DNA from: a bacterium
Lineage (GTDB): Bacteria > Myxococcota_A > Bradymonadia > Bradymonadales > Bradymonadaceae
Direction of reading: 5' to 3'
NCBI GenBank assembly: GCA_030427705.1
Contig: JAUIBR010000055.1
Span: 1-41,119, forward strand
Length of the DNA: 41,119 nt
Shown here: positions 33,456 to 38,437 of the stretch, in pieces
Numbering within the stretch: position 1 is the first letter of the stretch
Layout of the letters: each line of letters opens with the position of its first letter
Notes under the pieces: model-generated
What the model saw: the letters and a program-made list of their open reading frames with translations, nothing else
Database searches by the model: none
Told to the model about the DNA's origin: nothing
Position numbers and translations under genes: made by a program

Positions 33456-34177
33456 GACTCTTCCTCGTCAGCGACTTCGCTGTCTTCGTCGTCTCGGCTG
33501 AACCGGCCAGTCGATAGTTCGGTGTCAGTGCTCACACCGTCGATACTCGGACGTTGATTTGGCGGAACCAGGTATTCTGCAGCTTTCAAGGCCACATCAG
33601 CCATTTCAATGGCGTAGCGATCAATGATGGAGACGATGTATCGGAACGCCAGAAACGTTGGGATTGCGACGCTCAGGCCAGCAGCGGTGGTCAAGAGCGC
33701 TTCCCAAATGCCGTTGGCGAGTGCGCCGGGGTCGACGGCGCCACCGGACGATTGGGAGACGACGCGTTGGAACACTCGAATCATACCGGTAACCGTACCC
33801 AGCAGACCAAGCAGCGGGGTGATCGTCGCGATCGCGCCGATCGCGCCGGTGAAGCGTTCCATGAAGTAGACTTCACGTTGACCCGCTTCCTCCATGATTT
33901 CTTTGATGACGTCTCGGTCTCGGCCCGCGTAGCGGATGCCGGCTTCGAGGACGCGCGCGACGTGAGATTCGTTGCCGCTGCAGAGCGCTTCAGCCTCCTG
34001 GTAGCGGCCTTGGCGTAACAGCTTGCTGATGATGTCGAGGAATCGGGGAGGCAGCGCTTTGGCGCGCTGTAGGCTCCAGAGCCTTTCGATGAAGAGTCCT
34101 AACGCCACGATCGACGACAGCCCGATGGGAACCATCAGCCATCCACCTTTGGCTAGGAATTCAAAAACCTCATTCAT
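33452..34177 (-). CDS. ExbB/TolQ/MotA-family proton channel protein
   Basis: 241 residues. There is a membrane helix near the N-terminus (about 13-30, G-G-W-L-M-V-P-I-G-L-S-S-I-V-A-L) and a cytoplasmic helical domain. Two further helices contain the family hallmarks A-T-I-T-P-L-L-G-L-L-G-T-V-T-G-M-I and L-L-T-T-A-A-G-L-S-V-A-I-P. The C-terminus carries an acidic tail beyond the usual family end. Together with ExbD it forms the energy-transducing complex of the inner membrane. It is 12 nt downstream of a small membrane-protein gene and coupled to exbD. Confidence 0.95.
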   Translation of the reverse strand: MNEVFEFLAKGGWLMVPIGLSSIVALGLFIERLWSLQRAKALPPRFLDIISKLLRQGRYQEAEALCSGNESHVARVLEAGIRYAGRDRDVIKEIMEEAGQREVYFMERFTGAIGAIATITPLLGLLGTVTGMIRVFQRVVSQSSGGAVDPGALANGIWEALLTTAAGLSVAIPTFLAFRYIVSIIDRYAIEMADVALKAAEYLVPPNQRPSIDGVSTDTELSTGRFSRDDEDSEVADEEES

Positions 34178-34189
34178 ACCGTTCGCTCA

Positions 34190-34606
34190 TCACTCAGAAA
34201 TCAATTTCTCGCCGCCTGCATCCATGACGGCTTCGAAGTATGGGTACAGGTCTTGTTGCCTGTAGTATTCCCGCAATCGATGCGGTTCAAGCTCATTGGT
34301 TGCGCAGTATCCAAGCACACGGTCATGGAGTCCAGTACGTTTCGCGCGCACGCGAATACGCAGAAACCACAAGCCGATCAGCCCTGTTCCGATGGCTGGG
34401 ATGATCGATCCTAGGGTGCCCAGCGCACCAGAAAGCACCAGCGCAGCATAGGCCCCAATCGTTAAAAGAACGACAGCCCCACCACCGAGCCCGTACACTT
34501 TCGAGAACTCCTGATCGATCGAGCGCACATAGTTGCGATGTGCCTCCAATACAGGGTCATCGTCAGATCGGGTCAATTCAGAATTTGGATCAATTTCTTG
34601 GGCCAT
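34190..34606 (-). CDS. Small two-helix membrane protein, unknown function
   Basis: 138 residues. A charged N-terminus (about 1-38) is followed by two adjacent hydrophobic segments (about 41-60 and 64-82), then a basic loop (R-I-R-V-R-A-K-R-T) and a soluble C-terminus with Y-C-A-T-N-E-L-E-P-H-R-L-R-E-Y-Y-R-Q-Q. No family recognised. It is the first gene of the minus-strand run followed after 12 nt by exbB. It may be an accessory subunit of that complex, which is only a neighbourhood inference. Confidence 0.6.
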   Translation of the reverse strand: MAQEIDPNSELTRSDDDPVLEAHRNYVRSIDQEFSKVYGLGGGAVVLLTIGAYAALVLSGALGTLGSIIPAIGTGLIGLWFLRIRVRAKRTGLHDRVLGYCATNELEPHRLREYYRQQDLYPYFEAVMDAGGEKLISE

Positions 34607-34676
34607 TGCAGGGTTCTACTCGTGCCTTCTTCGTGGCGCAAGTCCACAGAACACGTGGCGTTACGCTGCAAATGCG

Positions 34677-34706
34677 TTGACAATTTAGGACGGCGCACGC
34701 TAGGAG
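34677..34706 (+). promoter_or_regulatory. Candidate promoter for the cold-shock-domain gene
   Basis: A perfect TTGACA (34677-34682), an 18-nt spacer and TAGGAG (34701-34706) lie in the divergent region, giving a leader of about 100 nt before the ATG at 34811. The -10 is weak against the TATAAT consensus but resembles the rpoB candidate. Confidence 0.35.
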
Positions 34707-34810
34707 TAAGGTGGAATGAATGTTTGGTACTGAATGGTTAGCCGTAATCGCGGGAACAGCACGAATCTCTCCTGCGTTCGGTTTAATTGGATAAGTTTCT
34801 AGGGATTTCG

Positions 34811-35512
34811 ATGTCGAATAGCAACGCATTGTCGGACGAGCTCCGAACCCGTTTTGAAGAAGCAGGGGCAATACTGACGGTCGACGATAGTTTCGTTGAG
34901 CACTACAACCTCGACTTCACTGTCACTCGGTTCGATCCTGTTCACGCCCACGTGAATCTGGGTGTGCACGTCACTTCCGCACGTGATGATTTGGATGATC
35001 TGAACAAGTTTCTCCAGGCGTCAAAACGTGGAATCGTACTGAAAAGCGTCTACATCGAAATGTCTGAGGTCGCCGTAGACACGGGCGGAGTGCTCGTCGC
35101 GCTCGGCGCTTGCCTCGCCGTCCTCTTCGACCGGCGTCATCAGCCAAGCAAGTGCATCGGGGTCCGAATCTTCGAAGATTGCTCGTTCCAATTCTTCGAC
35201 CTGGAAGAGACGGTCAACCGCTTGGAGCGCCGCTTCCTTGATGACGATTTGGCGATTGGTGATGACCTTGCGGGTCGCATCATTGCGTACTTCACGGACA
35301 AGGGATTCGGCTTCATCCAGACTGATGATGACCGGAAGTTCTTCTTCCACATCGCAAACGTTGTAGATGATGACCTTCGCGCGCGCCTGCCTGGTTATGT
35401 GCTGGGTGAGATTATCCCAGTCGATTTCCAATACGGTGGAAACGACGGCAAGAAGTACCCGAAAGCGGTCAACGTCAGCGTCAACGACGAGTACTACGAA
35501 GACGACTACTAG
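34811..35512 (+). CDS. Protein with C-terminal cold-shock domain and unknown N-terminal domain
   Basis: 233 residues. The last ~75 residues are a cold-shock (OB-fold) domain: G-R-I-I-A-Y-F-T-D-K-G-F-G-F-I (RNP1-like K-G-F-G-F-I) and K-F-F-F-H-I (RNP2-like F-F-F-H), then V-D-F-Q-Y-G-G-N-D-G-K-K-Y-P-K-A-V-N-V. It should bind single-stranded nucleic acid. Residues 1-~150 are not recognised; they contain a hydrophobic segment G-G-V-L-V-A-L-G-A-C-L-A-V-L and many Asp/Glu. The tail ends in acidic/aromatic residues. AGGGA 5 nt before ATG 34811 fixes the start against an upstream TTG at 34787. It stands alone and converges on the LTxxQ operon. Confidence 0.82.
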   Translation: MSNSNALSDELRTRFEEAGAILTVDDSFVEHYNLDFTVTRFDPVHAHVNLGVHVTSARDDLDDLNKFLQASKRGIVLKSVYIEMSEVAVDTGGVLVALGACLAVLFDRRHQPSKCIGVRIFEDCSFQFFDLEETVNRLERRFLDDDLAIGDDLAGRIIAYFTDKGFGFIQTDDDRKFFFHIANVVDDDLRARLPGYVLGEIIPVDFQYGGNDGKKYPKAVNVSVNDEYYEDDY

Positions 35513-35525
35513 ACATCGTCAACGT

Positions 35526-35978
35526 TTAGAACTTATTGCGCCGTGCCTTCTTATTGGCTCGGCGCTTTTCTTTTTGTTCCGCACGGTACTTTTCGACCTT
35601 CTCCCACTGACTTGGCGTCAACGTGTTCTTGGTCGTGATCAAGAGCTCCAGCCGCGTCTCTTTGATGCGGTTTTCAATCGACATCACCTTCTTCGCTTGG
35701 GCGAGTGCGGCTTTCCGGTCGATCTTGTCCTTGCTGACGATCGCCTTGAGCTTGGCTGCCTCGTCCTGCATTTCGAACTGGAGGTCCGTCGTTTTGGACT
35801 GGGCAGACTTTACTGCCTGCCGAATCTCCTTCTTTTGTTTGTCCGTCAATTGCAGCTCGGCCTGATGTTTGATGACCAGACGTGGCGGGATGAAATGACG
35901 TTCAAGCTTTTGGGCTGATGCCTGGGAGGCGACACCCAAGCCGAGCGCAAAAACAAGTGCTGCGAGTACCTTCTTCAT
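35526..35978 (-). CDS. LTxxQ / CpxP-Spy-like periplasmic protein
   Basis: 150 residues with a signal peptide (cleavage likely after A-S-A). The body is helical and charged, with L-Q-L-T-D-K-Q-K-K-E-I and L-T-P-S-Q-W-E-K-V. These are the paired L-T-x-x-Q motifs of the CpxP/Spy/CnrX/ZraP group of periplasmic stress sensors and chaperones. The C-terminus is very basic (K-R-R-A-N-K-K-A-R-R-N-K). It is the third gene of a sigma / membrane anti-sigma candidate / LTxxQ operon, only 2 nt behind the anti-sigma gene, so it may be the signal-sensing partner. Confidence 0.82.
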   Translation of the reverse strand: MKKVLAALVFALGLGVASQASAQKLERHFIPPRLVIKHQAELQLTDKQKKEIRQAVKSAQSKTTDLQFEMQDEAAKLKAIVSKDKIDRKAALAQAKKVMSIENRIKETRLELLITTKNTLTPSQWEKVEKYRAEQKEKRRANKKARRNKF

Positions 35979-35980
35979 AT

Positions 35981-36364
35981 CTAGAGCTCCTCAAAGTCGT
36001 CGTCATCGACGGCCAAGAAATCTGTTGGTGTATCAAATGGGTCGAGTCCCGGGGTTTCAGACAAGAACGCCGTGGGTGATTCCGCAAGCTCCCAGTCCGT
36101 CGCTTCTGCGAGGGCCGGAAGTGGCTCGGGCTCGGCCTGTACGATATCGGGCATCGGTTCGGTCGGCTCCGAGCTGTTTTGTGCGCTGAACACCCATATT
36201 CCGGCGAGTAAAGCTGCCAATGCCGCAAACGCCAACACGGGCTGCCATCGGTTGTTCTTCGCCGGTTGGGGTGAAGTCATCGATGCAAACGACGGGACAT
36301 CTTGCGTATCCGGCTCGCGCGCCTGGCGCACGAGCTCTTTCAACTCTTCATCATGCTGAGACAT
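35981..36364 (-). CDS. Single-pass membrane protein, candidate anti-sigma factor
   Basis: 127 residues. A short cytoplasmic N-terminus (about 1-40, charged, starting M-S-Q-H-D-E-E-L-K-E-L-V) is followed by one membrane helix (about 43-60, P-V-L-A-F-A-A-L-A-A-L-L-A-G-I-W-V-F). An acidic, Pro-rich periplasmic tail ends D-D-D-D-F-E-E-L. No zinc anti-sigma H-x-x-x-C-x-x-C motif is visible. The call rests on topology and on its start lying inside the ECF sigma gene (14-nt overlap), the usual arrangement of cognate anti-sigma factors. Confidence 0.6.
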   Translation of the reverse strand: MSQHDEELKELVRQAREPDTQDVPSFASMTSPQPAKNNRWQPVLAFAALAALLAGIWVFSAQNSSEPTEPMPDIVQAEPEPLPALAEATDWELAESPTAFLSETPGLDPFDTPTDFLAVDDDDFEEL

Positions 36365-36878
36365 AGTCTGCCTCCTTCTTATCTAACGCGTCCCGAAGTG
36401 CTTCCTTGCCTCGGTGATAATGAGTGCGTGCCGTGCCGATAGAGACGCCCATCACGTCGCTGGCCTCGGTCAGCGAGAGGTCGTGGTAGAAGACAAGGTC
36501 GATGACTTCACGCTGACGCTCCGGCAATTCTTCCAATGCCGCGCGAATCGTTCGTGCCTGATCATTTGCGATCGCCTCTGATTCCGGCGATTCCGATCTG
36601 GCTTCGGGTGTCCCGCTGAGCCATTCAAAGAACAGGACCTTTCGGTAGGTTGCTTTGCGCCGCCGGTCGGAGCCAGTATTGCGGATCACCGCAAACCACC
36701 ACGTCTTGAAGGAGCTTCGTCCCGAGAACGTCGCCTTACCCTGCAAAATTTTCATATAGGCTGACTGCAAGATCTCTTTTGCCTCTTCTCTATCGCCGCG
36801 TGCGCACGAGACCGACCAAACAAATGCCGCTTCGTGCAATTGTTCGAGGGAATCTCGGATGTCGGAATCCAGCGCCAT
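36351..36878 (-). CDS. ECF-type RNA polymerase sigma factor
   Basis: 175 residues. Region 2 lies at about 20-75, with A-K-E-I-L-Q-S-A-Y-M-K-I-L and F-K-T-W-W-F-A-V-I-R-N-T. Region 4 lies at about 110-165: L-E-E-L-P-E-R-Q-R-E-V-I-D-L-V-F-Y-H-D-L-S-L-T-plus-E-A-S-D-V-M-G-V-S-I-G-T-A-R. There is no region 1 or 3, consistent with sigma-70 group 4. ECF sigmas usually respond to envelope or metal stress and are held by a membrane anti-sigma encoded next to them, as here. A TACAAT -10-like hexamer (minus strand, 36930-36925) lies ~47 nt upstream of the ATG, without a clear -35. Confidence 0.93.
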   Translation of the reverse strand: MALDSDIRDSLEQLHEAAFVWSVSCARGDREEAKEILQSAYMKILQGKATFSGRSSFKTWWFAVIRNTGSDRRRKATYRKVLFFEWLSGTPEARSESPESEAIANDQARTIRAALEELPERQREVIDLVFYHDLSLTEASDVMGVSIGTARTHYHRGKEALRDALDKKEADYVSA

Positions 36879-36957
36879 CGCAAGCCGTCCTTCGAGTCGA
36901 TAGGTCTGTCGTGTGAGCAGACGAATTGTATGACAAGAAACTCAAAAATGGTCGAAG

Positions 36958-37033
36958 CGATCGTTTTACGATCGGTCAGGTGAGCATATGTGGGCGAATT
37001 GTCGCCAATATCCCACAAATGGGCACAATGTGC
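36958..37033. promoter_or_regulatory. Cluster of inverted repeats (operator-like) between sigma and OMP genes
   Basis: Several dyads lie in one 76-nt stretch of the 345-nt gene-free region. They are CGATCGT-TTT-ACGATCG (36958-36974); GGCGA-ATTG-TCGCC (36993-37006), nested inside TGTGGG...CCCACA (36989-37017); and GCACA-A-TGTGC (37023-37033). The last two dyads each sit between GGGC and CGCCAA, forming a direct repeat about 28 nt apart that ends 5-10 nt before the TTGACA at 37043. This looks like a regulator-binding region; the regulator is unknown. Confidence 0.45.
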
Positions 37034-37042
37034 GCCAAGTGC

Positions 37043-37072
37043 TTGACATTCCGGTTACAAAATCCCTATGGT
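37043..37072 (+). promoter_or_regulatory. Candidate promoter for the outer-membrane protein gene
   Basis: A perfect TTGACA (37043-37048), an 18-nt spacer and TATGGT (37067-37072). It predicts a leader of about 145 nt. Confidence 0.5.
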
Positions 37073-37146
37073 TCGCGTCGTTTCTCGGCCCCCGAAACCA
37101 CGGGGAACACCTAAATCGAGAATATTGAATTTACGGTATGACAATT

Positions 37147-37207
37147 GCACACACTGTCACCGGTAAATATTTAACGTGTGTGCCCCACCAGTATTGGATG
37201 CGGTGGG
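37147..37207 (+). promoter_or_regulatory. Structured leader before the OMP gene
   Basis: Two inverted repeats lie in the predicted untranslated leader. GCACACA...TGTGTGC (37147-37153, 37177-37183) and CCCACC...GGTGGG (37184-37189, 37202-37207) are adjacent, the second ending 6 nt before the AGGAG Shine-Dalgarno (37214-37218). They could affect mRNA stability or translation. Pairing is seen by eye only. Confidence 0.3.
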
Positions 37208-37223
37208 TATGTTAGGAGCACAG

Positions 37224-38324
37224 ATGAACGCATTGACTCGAATTCTTGCAATCTTCGCGGCCCTGATGATGGTCGCTCCCAGTGTTTGGGCGCAGGACGC
37301 GCCTCCTGCCGATACCGACGGAGAAGTCTCCGACGAGATCGAAGAGGATGACGAGATCGAAGAATCATATCGTGAAAGCAAAGAGTGGTCGGTGAGCGCT
37401 GGCCTTTCCACCTCCATCTATCAGGGAACGTTCGCTGCAGTTGAACCCAACTCTGAGTTTGAAGGTGTCGTTGAAGATGCGGACAACGCCTACGACCGAT
37501 GGAACATCGCATGGGGCGTTGACGGGTCGTACACATTCTTGGACGACTACAGCGCATATGTCTCATTCGCGGGTGTGCAGTGGCTTACTGCAGCCGGTGG
37601 TTCGAACGAATCGGCTGAGCACCGCTTCCAAGATATTGGCGCAGGCCTGCAGTGGTCTGGTTACACGATTGACCCAGCTGACCTGACGGTAAGCGCGAAC
37701 GTTTCGTTTGGCTTCCCCACCAGCAATATCAGCCGATTTGCGAACTTGATTTTGGATACTGGTGCAGGGGCTTCGCTCGCTTGGCGCGGCATCGATGGTC
37801 TGACGCTGTCGTACAGCCTGTCTGGTGGTAAATCGTTCCACAGCTCGAAGTATCCGACGATTGACGGTGATGAGTTTGACGATTCATTCGCTCGCGATAA
37901 CGATGCAGCGCTGCTTTCTGGCGGTGATATCGTGGCTGTGGACTCGGGCCTCAACTACGAATGGAACGTTAACAACTCCTTCGCAGCGGCATTGTCGCTT
38001 TGGGATTTCTCGCTGAGCATCAGCTACGTCCTTTCGGACTTCTGGACATACTCGATCGAGAACGATGACGAATTCACGGCTGAAAATGCTTCGGCCGGAC
38101 GTGGACATGCTCAGGTTCAGCGCGGAAGCGTTACGTTGGCATACAGCTTCTCGGATTTCGCGAAGTCCATTGGACTCAGCTCGTTCTCGGTGAATGCTGG
38201 GTTGCGCACGGCATCCAATCCGCTGTCGGATGACCAACAGACCGTCAATTTTCCATTCTGGAATTTCAACGGTGCTGCTCGAAACTCATCCGCAATCCGA
38301 TTCGGTGTTTCCGCAGCCTACTAA
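37224..38324 (+). CDS. Predicted outer-membrane beta-barrel protein
   Basis: 366 residues. A signal peptide (M-N-A-L-T-R-I-L plus hydrophobic core, cleavage near V-W-A-Q) is followed by an acidic segment (D-E-I-E-E-D-D-E-I-E-E). Many alternating polar/hydrophobic strands follow, rich in Ser, Gly, Tyr and Trp, such as W-S-V-S-A-G-L-S-T-S-I-Y, L-T-L-S-Y-S-L-S-G-G and V-T-L-A-Y-S-F-S. The last residues are F-G-V-S-A-A-Y, ending in an aromatic residue, as in outer-membrane barrels. No named family recognised. ATG 37224 has AGGAG 5 nt upstream; the longer GTG frame from 37176 lacks a proper signal start. It has its own candidate promoter and terminator, so is probably monocistronic and well expressed. 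Confidence 0.75.
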   Translation: MNALTRILAIFAALMMVAPSVWAQDAPPADTDGEVSDEIEEDDEIEESYRESKEWSVSAGLSTSIYQGTFAAVEPNSEFEGVVEDADNAYDRWNIAWGVDGSYTFLDDYSAYVSFAGVQWLTAAGGSNESAEHRFQDIGAGLQWSGYTIDPADLTVSANVSFGFPTSNISRFANLILDTGAGASLAWRGIDGLTLSYSLSGGKSFHSSKYPTIDGDEFDDSFARDNDAALLSGGDIVAVDSGLNYEWNVNNSFAAALSLWDFSLSISYVLSDFWTYSIENDDEFTAENASAGRGHAQVQRGSVTLAYSFSDFAKSIGLSSFSVNAGLRTASNPLSDDQQTVNFPFWNFNGAARNSSAIRFGVSAAY

Positions 38325-38346
38325 TCGCTGCCCAACCATCGAGACC

Positions 38347-38371
38347 GGCTCGCCCATGGCGAGCCTTTTTT
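38347..38371 (+). terminator. Intrinsic terminator after the OMP gene
   Basis: A GGCTCGCC / GGCGAGCC stem (38347-38354, 38358-38365) with a CAT loop is followed by six T residues. It separates the OMP gene from mutS. Confidence 0.9.
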
Positions 38372-38437
38372 GTTTCTTGCGGTTGATTTGCTGTGGTGGG
38401 AAATGCCACGATACGCGCCCAACCCATGGAGGAATTG

